Shown: positions 49,433 to 60,571 of the stretch, piece after piece
How positions within the stretch are numbered: position 1 is the stretch's first letter
Layout of the letters: every line of letters starts with the position of its first letter
Assembly: GCF_000428045.1 (NCBI RefSeq)
Contig: NZ_ATZE01000015.1
Location: 70,028 to 134,027 of the forward strand
Reading direction: 5' to 3'
Length of the DNA: 64,000 nt
Source of the DNA: Sedimenticola selenatireducens DSM 17993
Lineage (GTDB): Bacteria > Pseudomonadota > Gammaproteobacteria > Chromatiales > Chromatiaceae
The notes under the pieces: model-generated
Database searches by the model: none
What the model was told of the DNA's origin: nothing
What the model saw: only the letters and a program-made list of their open reading frames with translations
Translations under genes and position numbers: made by a program

Positions 49433-50440
49433 ATGATACATCGAATAGAGCCTGTATGTCAGACTCCCCTGTGGCAGCAATCGCTGGCGAACGCCTTCAG
49501 CGATGTTGATGCGTTTATCGAATTCCTTCGTCTGGACGAGGCGATATTACCCGCAGCGCGGGCCGCGGCGGGACTCTTCGGTCTGAGAGTCCCCAGGGAG
49601 TTTGCCGAGCTGATCCACAAGGGAGATCCCGGCGATCCCCTGCTGCGGCAAGTCCTGCCCATCGGTGCGGAAAATCTGCCCGCACCCGGTTTTGTCCGTG
49701 ATCCCGTGGGCGATCTTGATCAGTCGATCATTCCGGGGGTACTGTCCAAATATCAGGGGCGACTGTTGCTGATCGCCAATGGCAGTTGCGCCGTCAACTG
49801 CCGCTACTGTTTCCGCCGTCACTATCCGTATCAGGAAGCCACCGCTTATCGACAGCGTTGGCAGGAGGCCCTTGATCACATCCACCAGGCGGAGAAAATC
49901 GATGAGATTATCCTGAGTGGCGGTGACCCGCTGACCCTGGGCGATGGCAAACTCATCGAACTGGTCAGCCGGCTGGAGACCATCCCGCACCTCAAGCGGT
50001 TACGCATTCATACCCGGCTGCCGGTGGTAATTCCCTCACGCCTGACGCCCGAACTGACGCGTTTGCTCACCGGCGGGCGTCTGCAGCCGGTACTGGTGCT
50101 GCACATAAACCACGCCCGGGAAATTTCCCCCGAACTCTCCAGCGGTTTGGTCCCATTGAAGCAGGCTGGCGTCACCCTGCTCAATCAATCCGTGCTATTG
50201 AAGGGTGTCAATGACAATACGGCTACCCTCAGCGCGCTCAGTCTTGCGCTGTTCGATGCCGGTATTCTCCCCTATTATCTCCATCTGCTTGACCGTGTGG
50301 CCGGTGCTGCACACTTCGAGGTGGGCATAGGACATGCCCGACAGCTGCAGGAGGAACTGCGCGCCTATCTGCCCGGTTACCTGATGCCCCGAATGGTCAG
50401 GGAGGAGGCAGGAGCCCCGGCCAAACAGCCGGTATTCTGA
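49433..50440 (+). CDS. epmB: lysine 2,3-aminomutase EpmB
   Basis: EpmB converts (S)-alpha-lysine to (R)-beta-lysine for EF-P modification. The 335-aa radical-SAM protein has the cluster motif [21 protein letters not shown], the PLP-binding region in [11 protein letters not shown] and [12 protein letters not shown]. The ATG at 49433 ([15 protein letters not shown]) is chosen; an earlier start would lie inside efp. With efp and epmA it completes the beta-lysylation pathway. Confidence 0.94.
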   Translation: MIHRIEPVCQTPLWQQSLANAFSDVDAFIEFLRLDEAILPAARAAAGLFGLRVPREFAELIHKGDPGDPLLRQVLPIGAENLPAPGFVRDPVGDLDQSIIPGVLSKYQGRLLLIANGSCAVNCRYCFRRHYPYQEATAYRQRWQEALDHIHQAEKIDEIILSGGDPLTLGDGKLIELVSRLETIPHLKRLRIHTRLPVVIPSRLTPELTRLLTGGRLQPVLVLHINHAREISPELSSGLVPLKQAGVTLLNQSVLLKGVNDNTATLSALSLALFDAGILPYYLHLLDRVAGAAHFEVGIGHARQLQEELRAYLPGYLMPRMVREEAGAPAKQPVF

Positions 50441-50598
50441 CCGGCAAATACCTCTCGGAGGCAAGGCAACAGCGTAGTCCGTACTCATTTACAATAAAAT
50501 TTTTATTGTAGTAGGATCTGAACCTGCCGATAAAACACTGTACACTACACACGGCCAAATGGCCGTTGAATTCCATTTACCAGAACAGTAACGATTTC

Positions 50599-52425
50599 AT
50601 GGAGATACAGAACACTCTCGGTTTTACCACGCCTGAGCGCTCAAGCGCGCCCGCAGGCTCGATGCTACTGAGCCCTAAGGAGGCCGCCATCTGGATAGGC
50701 AGTCTGCCGATGGCCAATGTCGGAGAGACCTCGCGACAGGTATTCAAGGCGCTTGTTGAATTCAATAGAATCAACATTCCCAATCTGGATCGAATTAAAA
50801 TAGCCGAGCTGTTCCGGCGGCCGGTCGGTTACATATCCGACAATCTGCGCAAATACTACTACGACTCGCCCTTCCCCCTTTCGGCAAAAAGCCGCAAGAT
50901 CGCCGTACTCAACCGCGAGCTCTATACTGAACTGGCCCTCGCCTACAAAATCTTCATCGAAACAATGATTTCCGGTGGATCAGGGAAATTTGACCGCAAG
51001 CTACTGATTATCGCCATCCATCGGGCAATGCGCTTTCTCACAACGGTCATCTATCAGTCGATGATAGTTTATGATCCGATTCCAGTGACTGTATGGAAAG
51101 AGCTCCACCGTCTATACGCCTACGCCGAACAGAACCAAATACATGAACTGGCGGTTAAGGATGGCAGAAACGATGACAAGGTCAGCAACATCGCCGCCCT
51201 GTATAAACAGGCGTTGCTTCTCTCCGTCTGCTCACCCTACCGGATGCGGCAGCGTGAAATTGAAACTGTAATGCAATCTATGGAGCATTGGGGCAGCCTC
51301 ACAACGCTGAACAAGCCGGCCAAGGAACCACTGGATCACTTTGACTTTGTCGTAAGACTCTCCACAGACTCTCCCCCCCTGCACAATGCGCTGGAAACGG
51401 ATGAGGCAGCCAATCTCTGCCGAATACTGAACACTCAACCCCTGGTACAAATGTTGCGGGAAACCTTTGATCAAGTGCCGCAGGAGAGTGGCAGCAACGG
51501 TGCGAATCGAACAGAACCGAAACTATCAAGACACCTGCTGCGGCAGTTGATTCGGATTCTAAGCTCAGAACCAAAAAGGGAGTTTGTTCGTACCAAACTG
51601 AATTTTGAGTTGAAAGTGGCGGTTGGAATAACCGCAATCTACAGTCTACTCACAACAGAAAAAGTATCGCACGAACCAGCAACGGCACAACGAACCGGCA
51701 GCGACCTGGACTGGATAGATCAACCAACGAGTAATCTGCCCAACCCGTCGCTATATACAGTAACGGAACACAAACTGGCCCTGGAAGGGTTTGATGAATC
51801 CATTCAGGAGACCATCATTGCGAGCGGCTTTGGTGAGTCAGGCTGCCGACAGGACGGCACCCCCATTTGGGCAGCCCGACCGACAGAACAGCAGCATGAA
51901 ACCTTCGCCTGCAAAACCAGCAATGAAAGCGCCGGTGGCTACTGCATCAACTGGCAGGGCAGCAACGCACCCAAGATAAAGATCGGCGAGGTGATTGGCG
52001 TACAGTCGGCAACTGTCAAGAACCAGTTCGCGATCGGTATCAGCCGCTGGATGAAAAACCAGCCTGGCCAGGGACTGCAACTCGGCATGCAGATGATTGC
52101 ACCGAATGTCACTGCTGTACTGATTCACCACCTGGAAGGCGGCAACCCGGCCGGCCATCCCCAAAAAAGCCTGCTGCTGCCGGAACTGAGAGCTTCTGAA
52201 CTCCCGGCCAGCCTGATATTACCCACACTGCCCTTCAAGACTGGTGATCTGATCATGATCGACCAGGCTGGCATTGAACGAAAGGCCAGGCTCACGCATC
52301 TTGTAGAGACAACCGGGGCATTTGCCCAGTTTTATTTCACCTACCTCAACCCACAGCCAAGCTTTGGAGACGACCCGTTTAACGACGATGAGGCGGATTT
52401 TGACAATATCTGGCCTGTGCTGTAG
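50599..52425 (+). CDS. uncharacterised fimX-adjacent protein with PilZ-like C-terminal signature
   Basis: This 608-aa protein has no signal peptide or membrane helix. The N-terminal 350 residues are mostly helical and soluble (ASLGLSPKEA-type start, ALVEFNRINIPNLDRIKIAE, AMRFLTTVIYQSMIVYD). The C-terminal third looks beta-rich. NESAGG at about residues 442-447 fits the (D/N)xSxxG part of the PilZ c-di-GMP motif and is followed by IGEVIGVQ and FAIGISRWMKN, but I cannot find the RxxxR part. The tail is acidic (DDPFNDDEADFDN). An in-frame TTG 11 codons earlier exists. It is 60 bp upstream of fimX, as I recall an uncharacterised gene between psd and fimX in Pseudomonas. Confidence 0.65.
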   Translation: MEIQNTLGFTTPERSSAPAGSMLLSPKEAAIWIGSLPMANVGETSRQVFKALVEFNRINIPNLDRIKIAELFRRPVGYISDNLRKYYYDSPFPLSAKSRKIAVLNRELYTELALAYKIFIETMISGGSGKFDRKLLIIAIHRAMRFLTTVIYQSMIVYDPIPVTVWKELHRLYAYAEQNQIHELAVKDGRNDDKVSNIAALYKQALLLSVCSPYRMRQREIETVMQSMEHWGSLTTLNKPAKEPLDHFDFVVRLSTDSPPLHNALETDEAANLCRILNTQPLVQMLRETFDQVPQESGSNGANRTEPKLSRHLLRQLIRILSSEPKREFVRTKLNFELKVAVGITAIYSLLTTEKVSHEPATAQRTGSDLDWIDQPTSNLPNPSLYTVTEHKLALEGFDESIQETIIASGFGESGCRQDGTPIWAARPTEQQHETFACKTSNESAGGYCINWQGSNAPKIKIGEVIGVQSATVKNQFAIGISRWMKNQPGQGLQLGMQMIAPNVTAVLIHHLEGGNPAGHPQKSLLLPELRASELPASLILPTLPFKTGDLIMIDQAGIERKARLTHLVETTGAFAQFYFTYLNPQPSFGDDPFNDDEADFDNIWPVL

Positions 52426-52485
52426 TCATGCCTAACTAATATAATCACATGTAGGCATCTTAATAACATTGGACACTTGCCACTT

Positions 52486-54573
52486 ATGAATGGATATCCC
52501 GAGACCGACATACCGATCAGACTTCTGATAATTGAGTCCTCCCTCAATGAGGCAGAAGCCCATATCAGTACGCTGCGAAATGCCGGCCTGGTTGTCCATC
52601 CTACCGTTGCCGTGGATGACGATGCACTGCTCGATATTGCCGACAACGAAAAGCCCGAACTGATCCTGCTTTCCCTGACCGACACTACTGATAAGCTGAC
52701 CGCCACTCTCAAGCTGTGTCGGGCGGCTTTCCATGACGCGCCCTACGTTATTCTTTACAAGAATCCTGAAACTGACCCCGACACCTTGCTCCAGATCATG
52801 CGTGACGGGGCAAGGGATGTGGTTTGCACCAGCGACCCGGATCATCTGCAATTGGTGGTCATGCGGGAATCGGAAAATCTTTCCATACGCAAGGAGTTGG
52901 CATTAACCCAGCAAAAACTGAAAGAAGCGGAAGCTCGCTGTAACACCCTCATCGCCAGCTCACAGGACGCCATCGCCTACATCCATGAAGGGATGCACAT
53001 GCAGGCGAACCCGGCCTATCTGCAGATGTTCGGCTATGTCGATATGGGTGAACTGGAGGGGCTGCCCATCCTCGACATGATCCCGGCGAAGGACCACAAA
53101 AGCATTAAGGCCTTTCTCAGAACCCTGGGCAACGAGCATGCGGAGCTCAATATTGCCTGCCAGAACAGCGCCGGAGAAACTTTTGATGCAAAACTGGAGT
53201 TCTCTCCAGCCACCTATGATGGCGAACCCTGTACCCAGCTCGTCATCCGTAATGAAGCACAGAACAAGGAACTTGAACAGACCATAGAGCTGCTGAGCAA
53301 CCAGGATGCCCAGACAGGCCTGGCAAATCGCCAATATTTCATGGCCAAAATGGAGCAGCAGATCGCCACATTGCGCGAAACGGGAGGAGGCTGTTCACTG
53401 TTCTATATCGTTATTGATGACTTCAGGGAGATCAGAGCTGAAATCGGCATTACCGCAAGCGACAATCTACTGAAGGAACTGGCCGGAATCCTCAGCCGTA
53501 ACATAGATAAAAGTGATCTGCTGTCACGCTTCGGCGACCACTCATTTACCATTTTGAGCACCAAGCAAAACCCGATTGACGCAGAGACCATGGCGGAGCG
53601 GCTACGCCTGCTGATCGAGGAGTTTGTTTATCAACAGACCAATGTCACCTGCTGCATCGGTATCAGCCTGCTTGACCAGGAGATCACGGGAAGCCAGGAT
53701 TTTATTAACCGCGCCTATCACGCCTACGAGGCGGCCCGCAACAGCGGCGGCAACCGCTACTCACTCTATGACGCCAGCGAGATGCAGGCCAGTTACGGGG
53801 AAGACAACACCGGCGATGAGGCTCGGATCAATGAACTGATACAGCACGCCCTGGAAAACGACCGGTTTCGCCTGGTCTACCAGCCTATCGTCAGCCTTCA
53901 GGGGGACAGCCGGGAACACTACGCGGTTCTGACCCGGTTACTGGATAACAATAACGAGGAGATTCTTCCCGACTACTTTATCCGGCATGCCAAGCAGGGT
54001 GAGCAGATGGCGAAAGTGGATCGCTGGGTCATCAACAAGGCCATTGAAGAGCTCGCGGAACAGCGCACGGAAGGTAAAAAAGTCAATTTCTTCATCAGCA
54101 TCTCAAGCGCCGGCCTGGAAGATGAAGGCATGTTGCTATGGATCTGCGACTGCCTGCGCAAGCACAGGGCCAAAGGCCCCTGGATCACCTTCCAGATACA
54201 GGATAAGGAGCTGCGTAACCATATCCAGACTGCGAAGAAGCTGATTGAAGGCCTGAAAAAGATCAAATGCCAGTTGGCCATTGATCAGTTCGGCGCCAGC
54301 CCAAAGGCGGAGACCCTGTTAAAACATCTGCCGGTGGATTTCGTAAAATTCGATTTTGAACTGATGCAGGACCTGGCCTCCAAGCAGGAGCAACAGGATC
54401 ATCTGAATGAATTGAATGCCCTGGCCAAGCAGCACAATATCAAAACCATCGCCATGGGGGTGGAGGACGCCAACAGCCTGGCCATTCTCTGGACCGTCGG
54501 CGTCAATTACATTCAGGGTTATTTTCTCCAGGAACCATCGGAAAACATCTCGTACGAGTTCAGTTCCGCGTAG
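52486..54573 (+). CDS. fimX: FimX-type degenerate GGDEF/EAL c-di-GMP effector
   Basis: FimX controls type IV pilus assembly and twitching by binding c-di-GMP. The 695-aa protein has a REC-like domain (about 10-130) without a good phospho-acceptor context, a PAS domain (150-255; ASSQDAIAYIHEGMHMQANPA), a GGDEF domain (270-435) with RFGDHSF in place of the GGDEF loop, and an EAL domain (445-690) where AVLTRL replaces ExLxR. Both enzyme sites are therefore degenerate, as in FimX, while the EAL fold (VYQPIVSL, YIQGYFLQEP) is kept for ligand binding. The ATG at 52486 is preferred to a TTG nine bases earlier. Confidence 0.85.
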   Translation: MNGYPETDIPIRLLIIESSLNEAEAHISTLRNAGLVVHPTVAVDDDALLDIADNEKPELILLSLTDTTDKLTATLKLCRAAFHDAPYVILYKNPETDPDTLLQIMRDGARDVVCTSDPDHLQLVVMRESENLSIRKELALTQQKLKEAEARCNTLIASSQDAIAYIHEGMHMQANPAYLQMFGYVDMGELEGLPILDMIPAKDHKSIKAFLRTLGNEHAELNIACQNSAGETFDAKLEFSPATYDGEPCTQLVIRNEAQNKELEQTIELLSNQDAQTGLANRQYFMAKMEQQIATLRETGGGCSLFYIVIDDFREIRAEIGITASDNLLKELAGILSRNIDKSDLLSRFGDHSFTILSTKQNPIDAETMAERLRLLIEEFVYQQTNVTCCIGISLLDQEITGSQDFINRAYHAYEAARNSGGNRYSLYDASEMQASYGEDNTGDEARINELIQHALENDRFRLVYQPIVSLQGDSREHYAVLTRLLDNNNEEILPDYFIRHAKQGEQMAKVDRWVINKAIEELAEQRTEGKKVNFFISISSAGLEDEGMLLWICDCLRKHRAKGPWITFQIQDKELRNHIQTAKKLIEGLKKIKCQLAIDQFGASPKAETLLKHLPVDFVKFDFELMQDLASKQEQQDHLNELNALAKQHNIKTIAMGVEDANSLAILWTVGVNYIQGYFLQEPSENISYEFSSA

Positions 54574-54641
54574 TCCTCGCTCGATTTGGAACACTGCCCC
54601 CGGGCCGGGGAAGCCCCAGTCGCCCGCGGTTCGCCAGTTTC

Positions 54642-55259
54642 TCAGTCGATTGCGAAACAGTAGAACAACCCATTACCACCTGTAGCCTTCAGCGCTTCCA
54701 GTCCGCAACCACGGGAGCTGTGGGAAGCGTTCCAGGACCGGGAAGGTGCATCGTCCCGCAAACCGATGCGGTCATGATGTCCGACAAAAGCACTTCCCTC
54801 GTCACTGCTGGTCCAGTCACTACAGGTCTGCCCCTCATTCAGGGTTCCGTCCGGGTTTGAACCGGTAAGTATGTCATGCATATTTGGCGAATCGCCCCGG
54901 CCATTCACCATCTCGCCCTGTTCGGTCAGCCCCGTTTCTTTATTTATGCCATTGGCTTCCGAGTGCAGTCCTGCCAGATCACTGGCAATCATGACACCCT
55001 TTATATTGTGCCAGGGCCCCATGCCGATCCGGTCCCGGGCATTCTCCCGTGAACTGCTCAGGTAGGCTCGCCAGGTCTTTCCACCCACACCTGCCGAGGC
55101 TGCCAGTTGCTGGCAGTGTGCATCCGCGCCCTCCAGGCCACCCAGATCGGCCCCCTGCCCCGGCCCATTACTGGTGATGAAAAAACTCGCTGCGTTCTCG
55201 GCCGATTGCAACGGCGTTGAAACTGACATAACCAACAGGCACATAACGAATGCCCTCAT
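54642..55259 (-). CDS. secreted lectin-like (endostatin/C-type-lectin-fold) protein
   Basis: This 205-aa exported protein has a signal peptide (FVMCLLVMSVSTPLQSA). The mature domain has FFITSNGPGQGADLGGLEGA, DRIGMGPWHNIKGVMIASD, GRGDSPNMHDILTGSNPDG and SRGCGLEALKATGGNGLFYC, with four Cys in positions for two disulfides. This pattern matches bacterial secreted proteins annotated as lectin- or endostatin-like. The ATG at 55259 has AGGAG seven bases upstream; an earlier start would break the signal peptide. The ligand is unknown. Confidence 0.75.
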   Translation of the reverse strand: MRAFVMCLLVMSVSTPLQSAENAASFFITSNGPGQGADLGGLEGADAHCQQLAASAGVGGKTWRAYLSSSRENARDRIGMGPWHNIKGVMIASDLAGLHSEANGINKETGLTEQGEMVNGRGDSPNMHDILTGSNPDGTLNEGQTCSDWTSSDEGSAFVGHHDRIGLRDDAPSRSWNASHSSRGCGLEALKATGGNGLFYCFAID

Positions 55260-55605
55260 GAGATTCCACTCCTGTTCAGCATATCCGGGAATAACCAACC
55301 CTGGCTTATGCCAGGCTCTAATCTTCGTACAACCAGCACACAAGACTCATCAGCAATAGTAGACCAGCAGAAAGGATCTGCAGACCTTAAATCCAAAATC
55401 GTATTCTCCCGCTCCAGGCACGCCAATAACAATATTCCACGGCCCAGACGGGCAGCTGATCATGCGCAACGATAGCCGCTACCCATAAGAACCGGGTGTA
55501 GGGGGCAGTCAGCAAACCTTTTCAACTCAAAGGAGACGGAGTGAAACCATTTTATGTATTATGGGAGAAATCTTTAGAATCGATCACCGGAGTAGCTGCT
55601 GACCC
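55260..55605. other. intergenic region with a possible leader ORF
   Basis: The region separates divergent genes. The only notable element is AAAGGAGACGGA (about 55529-55540) immediately before a GTG at 55541. That GTG opens a 73-codon frame overlapping the SUMF1 gene in another frame. It may be a leader peptide, or the strong ribosome site may belong to the downstream gene. Confidence 0.35.
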
Positions 55606-56685
<1,080 letters not shown>

Positions 56686-56753
56686 TGCTCTATCGGCCGG
56701 CACAAGGGGAGATCAGCCGTTAAGCGTTTTCATGGAATTGACGCGATGTGACA

Positions 56754-56791
56754 CAAAAAGTCCGCGATACTCCATTCGAATACCGCGGACT
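56754..56791 (-). terminator. intrinsic terminator of the ABC operon
   Basis: On the minus strand AGTCCGCG pairs with CGCGGACT (56784-56791 with 56759-56766), extended by two pairs after one mismatch. It is followed by TTTTTGTGT. It lies 25 bp after the livF-like stop. Confidence 0.8.
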
Positions 56792-56815
56792 CTGCAGACA
56801 TAAGCCAGCGCCAGA

Positions 56816-57577
56816 TCAGATCGCCAGATACTGCTGGCGCAGATCCTCGTTATCCAGCACTTCCTGGGCAAGACCATCAAACACAACCTGGCCCATATCG
56901 AGGATAATCGCCCGGTCCGCCAGACGCAGGGCGGCTACCGCATTTTGCTCGACAATAATGGTGGTGATGCCGAGCTTTTTGATTCCATCGACAATCCGCT
57001 CGATCTCATGCACGATCACCGGCGCCAATCCCTCGTAGGGCTCATCCAGCAACAACAGCTTGATGTCTCTGGCCAGGGCACGGGCCACTGCCAGCATCTG
57101 CTGTTCACCACCGGACAGCGTGGTGGCTTCCTGGGCACGACGCTCGGCCAAACGCGGGAAGTGGTCATAGATGCGTTCAATACTCCAACCGATGGGCGGG
57201 GCGATCTGTGACAGGATCAGATTCTCCTCGACCGTCATGCCGGCAATGATGCGGCGATCTTCCGGAACCAGGGCGACCCCGTTCTGCGCAGCCTCATGGG
57301 ATTTCATGCTGTGCAGCGGTTTGTGGTCGAGCCAGATCTCCCCGTGGGTCACCTGTGGGCTATCCACCCGGGCAATAGAACGTAACGTGGATGTCTTTCC
57401 GGCACCGTTGCGGCCCAGCAGGGCCAGAACCTCGCCCTCGCGGACGTCGAAGCTGACTCCCTGCACGATATAGCTCTCGCCATAGTAGGAGTGGATATCC
57501 CAGCAGGAGAAGAACGCCGGATCAGAACCGGCCCGGGTAACCGGAGTGACCCGGTGCGTTGTGCTGTATTTACTCAT
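56816..57577 (-). CDS. livF: HAAT-family ABC transporter ATP-binding protein (LivF-like)
   Basis: This 253-aa ATPase has Walker A GRNGAGKTS, signature TLSGGEQQMLAVARAL, Walker B LLLLDEPYEGLAP and the switch His replaced by Gln in IIVEQNA, which is typical of LivF. A 20-residue polar N-terminal extension precedes FFSCWDIHSYYGES. It overlaps the livG-like gene by four bases and is the last gene of the operon. Confidence 0.9.
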   Translation of the reverse strand: MSKYSTTHRVTPVTRAGSDPAFFSCWDIHSYYGESYIVQGVSFDVREGEVLALLGRNGAGKTSTLRSIARVDSPQVTHGEIWLDHKPLHSMKSHEAAQNGVALVPEDRRIIAGMTVEENLILSQIAPPIGWSIERIYDHFPRLAERRAQEATTLSGGEQQMLAVARALARDIKLLLLDEPYEGLAPVIVHEIERIVDGIKKLGITTIIVEQNAVAALRLADRAIILDMGQVVFDGLAQEVLDNEDLRQQYLAI

Positions 57578-58332
57578 AGCTCAGCCCCTCCCAGATAGGC
57601 TTCCTGAACCTTCGGATTACCACGGATCTCGTCCGGTGTGCCACTGGCGATAATCCGACCCTGGGCCAAAACACTGATCGTGTCAGCAAGGCTGAACACC
57701 ACGTGCATATCATGCTCGATAATAATCTTGGTCATGCCGCGCTCTTTGATCCGTTTCAGCAGATCAATGGTTCGGTTGGTATCGTGGCGCGCCATGCCGG
57801 CGGTCGGCTCATCCAGCAGTAGCAGCCGGGGATGCTGCACCAGTCCCATGGCCAATTCCAGGCGACGCTTGTCACCCCGGGACATGCTGCCCGCGTGCTT
57901 ATGGATATGCTCTCCCAGCCCCATGTCCTCCAGTATGTGTACCGCGTCCGCCTCTATCGCCTTCTCCGAAGCCAGACTGACGAAGGCATTAAACTTGAAC
58001 GTGCCGTCACGCCTGGCCAACGCAGGGATCATCACATTTTGCAATACCGTCAGATCGGGAAAGATTTCCGGAGTCTGAAACACCCGCACCATACCGGCAT
58101 GATTGATCTCATGCGGCTGCATGCCGATCATGTTTTTGCCTTCAAACTCCACGGTCCCGCTATCAGGTATCAGACGACCGATACAACAGTTGAGCAAGGT
58201 GGACTTGCCGGCCCCATTGGGGCCGATAATGGCGTGGGTCTTACCCTCTTCAATATCCAGATTGATATCACCCAGGGCATGCAGCCCGCCAAAAGTTTTA
58301 TCGACATTTTTGATGCTTAATACAATACTCAT
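57574..58332 (-). CDS. livG: HAAT-family ABC transporter ATP-binding protein (LivG-like)
   Basis: This 252-aa ATPase has Walker A GPNGAGKSTLL, Walker B LLLLDEPTAGMAR and switch IIIEHDMHVVF. The signature reads SMSRGDKRRLELAM, a variant of LSGGQ. The ATG at 58332 (MSIVLSIKNVDKTFGG) is four bases after the permease stop; an upstream in-frame extension would overlap livM. It pairs with the LivF-like ATPase. Confidence 0.9.
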   Translation of the reverse strand: MSIVLSIKNVDKTFGGLHALGDINLDIEEGKTHAIIGPNGAGKSTLLNCCIGRLIPDSGTVEFEGKNMIGMQPHEINHAGMVRVFQTPEIFPDLTVLQNVMIPALARRDGTFKFNAFVSLASEKAIEADAVHILEDMGLGEHIHKHAGSMSRGDKRRLELAMGLVQHPRLLLLDEPTAGMARHDTNRTIDLLKRIKERGMTKIIIEHDMHVVFSLADTISVLAQGRIIASGTPDEIRGNPKVQEAYLGGAEL

Positions 58333-58336
58333 CACA

Positions 58337-59473
58337 TCACTCCTTCTCTGCCGACAGGGCAACATCTTTGTCCCCGGACGATTGGAAAATACCTTTCACA
58401 TAAGCGGACGCACGACGAATGCCCTCGACCACTCCGCCCGGCAGGAAGATCACCACTATCATGAACAGCAGTCCAAGGGTCAGATGCCAGCCCTCTCCAA
58501 CAAACTCACCGGTGATGGCTACCACAATGTTTTCCAACCAGTCTGGAAGGAAAGCAAAAATCTCGTGTAGCCGACCATCATTCATGGCGGAGAAGATATT
58601 TTCAAAGTACTTGATAATACCGGCACCAAACAGAGGACCGAACAGGGTACCGGCACCACCCAGTATGGTCATCAACACAACCTCACCTGATGCGGTCCAC
58701 TGCATGCGCTCCGCTCCAGCCAGTGGATCGGTGACAGCCATCAACGAGCCCGCAAGACCGGCATACATACCGGAGATGACAAAAGCAGTGAGCAGATAGG
58801 GTCGGGTATTGAAGCCGGTGTATTTCATCCGGGTCTGATTAGACTTGATCGCCAGCAATTTCAATCCAAACGGGGAGCGGAAGATCCTCAACGATATGAA
58901 AAAACCAAGAATCAACATCACCGCACAGAAATAGAATCCGTTGTACCCACTCATCTCGATACCGAACAGCTGGGTCGACGGCAATCCCTGACCGACGGGA
59001 CCGTCCAGCACTCGTGGATCATCCATAGTCAGCTGTAGACCGGTTTCACCATTGGTCAGCGGCGTCAGCACTGAGTACGCCAGGTTATAGGACATCTGGG
59101 CGAAGGCCAGCGTCAGGATGGAAAAATAGATACCTGAGCGTCTCAGACTCAAATATCCGATGACAACCGCAAATACACCAGCCAGCAGGATGGAAAAAAT
59201 CACTGCCGGCAACACATTCATGGTTAACAGCTTGAATGACCAGACCGCCGTATAGGAACCGACCCCGAGGAACACAGCATGTCCAAACGACAGGTAGCCG
59301 GTCAGTCCGAACAACAGATTAAAGCCAATGGCAAAAATTCCAAATATTGCGAATTTCTGCATCAGGTCGGGATAGCCGGCACCGACGGGAGTAAGCCACA
59401 GGGGCGCGGTCAGGACAGCCACGGTGAATATGGCCATAATAACCCAGTCATTCTTTAGCAATGGCATATTCAT
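58337..59473 (-). CDS. livM: HAAT-family ABC transporter permease (LivM-like)
   Basis: This 378-aa inner-membrane protein has about 9-10 hydrophobic helices and the LivM hallmark [39 protein letters not shown] is the EAA-like loop that contacts the ATPase. GGAGG is six bases before the ATG. It follows livH by one base. Confidence 0.9.
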   Translation of the reverse strand: MNMPLLKNDWVIMAIFTVAVLTAPLWLTPVGAGYPDLMQKFAIFGIFAIGFNLLFGLTGYLSFGHAVFLGVGSYTAVWSFKLLTMNVLPAVIFSILLAGVFAVVIGYLSLRRSGIYFSILTLAFAQMSYNLAYSVLTPLTNGETGLQLTMDDPRVLDGPVGQGLPSTQLFGIEMSGYNGFYFCAVMLILGFFISLRIFRSPFGLKLLAIKSNQTRMKYTGFNTRPYLLTAFVISGMYAGLAGSLMAVTDPLAGAERMQWTASGEVVLMTILGGAGTLFGPLFGAGIIKYFENIFSAMNDGRLHEIFAFLPDWLENIVVAITGEFVGEGWHLTLGLLFMIVVIFLPGGVVEGIRRASAYVKGIFQSSGDKDVALSAEKE

Positions 59474-59474
59474 A

Positions 59475-60491
59475 TCAATCCTCCATCACGCCTTTGCGTC
59501 CCATCAGACCGCGTGGTCTGACCAGGATGATAACTACCGCGACCAGATAGATAATGATCTGGTCAATACCCGGAATGATGGCTTTAACTTCATTCATGGA
59601 GGCAAACGATTGCAGAATGCCGAGCAGAAACCCGGCCGCTACAGCACCACCCAGCGACCCCATGCCGCCGACAACCACCACCACAAAGGAGAGCACCAGA
59701 AAGTCCATTCCCATGTGATAGTCAGGTGGCAGGATCGGAGCGTACATAACGCCCGCCAGACCAGCCACGACCGCCGCTATACCGAATACAATGGTAAATC
59801 TGTGTTCAACATTTATACCGAGCAGTCCTACCGTCTCGCGATCATGCATACCCGCGCGCACCACCATGCCGAAAGTGGTGAACTGCAGAAAAGCGAACAC
59901 GGCAAAAATGATAATGCCGGAGAACAACAGGTAGATCAGCCGCCACCAGGGGTAAACCACTGACTCTCCCAGTCCCAGCAGGACGCCAATCGGGGCACTG
60001 CCGGAGAATATTTCAGGTGCTGGAGAGGGAATCGGATTGGCACCAAAGAAGGACTTCACGATCTCCTGGAGTACAATTGCCAGACCGAAGGTCACCAGAA
60101 TCTGTTCAGCATGGGGCCGCTTGTAAAAATGCTTGATAAGCCCACGCTCCATCACCAGCCCGATGAGCAGCATGACCGGAATGGCCAAAAGGATCGATAT
60201 GGGTACCGACCAGTCAATTATCGTTGTACCGAAATCACCAAACCAGATCTCCAGGTAAGGCTGCTCCTTGTAGGCATCAAAGAAGGTAATGCTTTCATCC
60301 TTTACCTTCATGGAAATCGTCAATATTTTTTCTAAGGTAATCGCGCAAAACGCACCCAGCATGAACAGGGCACCGTGGGCAAAGTTCACCACGCCAAGCG
60401 TTCCGAACACGAGCGTAAGGCCGAGGGCAATCAGCGCGTAGGCACCGCCCTTGTCAAGGCCATTTAAGATCTGAAGAAAGATCGCATCCAT
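59475..60491 (-). CDS. livH: HAAT-family ABC transporter permease (LivH-like)
   Basis: This 338-aa permease has about eight helices and the LivH signatures [34 protein letters not shown] and [17 protein letters not shown] (given here in parts). [20 protein letters not shown] is the coupling loop. An insertion around residues 40-75 ([20 protein letters not shown]) lengthens the first periplasmic loop. It is separated from the binding-protein gene by a strong hairpin. Confidence 0.9.
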   Translation of the reverse strand: MDAIFLQILNGLDKGGAYALIALGLTLVFGTLGVVNFAHGALFMLGAFCAITLEKILTISMKVKDESITFFDAYKEQPYLEIWFGDFGTTIIDWSVPISILLAIPVMLLIGLVMERGLIKHFYKRPHAEQILVTFGLAIVLQEIVKSFFGANPIPSPAPEIFSGSAPIGVLLGLGESVVYPWWRLIYLLFSGIIIFAVFAFLQFTTFGMVVRAGMHDRETVGLLGINVEHRFTIVFGIAAVVAGLAGVMYAPILPPDYHMGMDFLVLSFVVVVVGGMGSLGGAVAAGFLLGILQSFASMNEVKAIIPGIDQIIIYLVAVVIILVRPRGLMGRKGVMED

Positions 60492-60529
60492 TACTGTCTA
60501 CACACCAGTGAAAATGAAAGAATAACAAG

Positions 60530-60555
60530 AGCCGGCTGCCCAGAGGCAGCCGGCT
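60530..60555 (-). terminator. 11-bp hairpin between binding-protein gene and permease
   Basis: AGCCGGCTGCC and GGCAGCCGGCT pair perfectly around a 4-nt loop, followed on the minus strand by TCTTGTTATTC. A partial terminator or stability hairpin at this place would let the binding protein be made in excess over the membrane subunits. Confidence 0.75.
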
Positions 60556-60571
60556 TACAGGCTAGAGTGGA

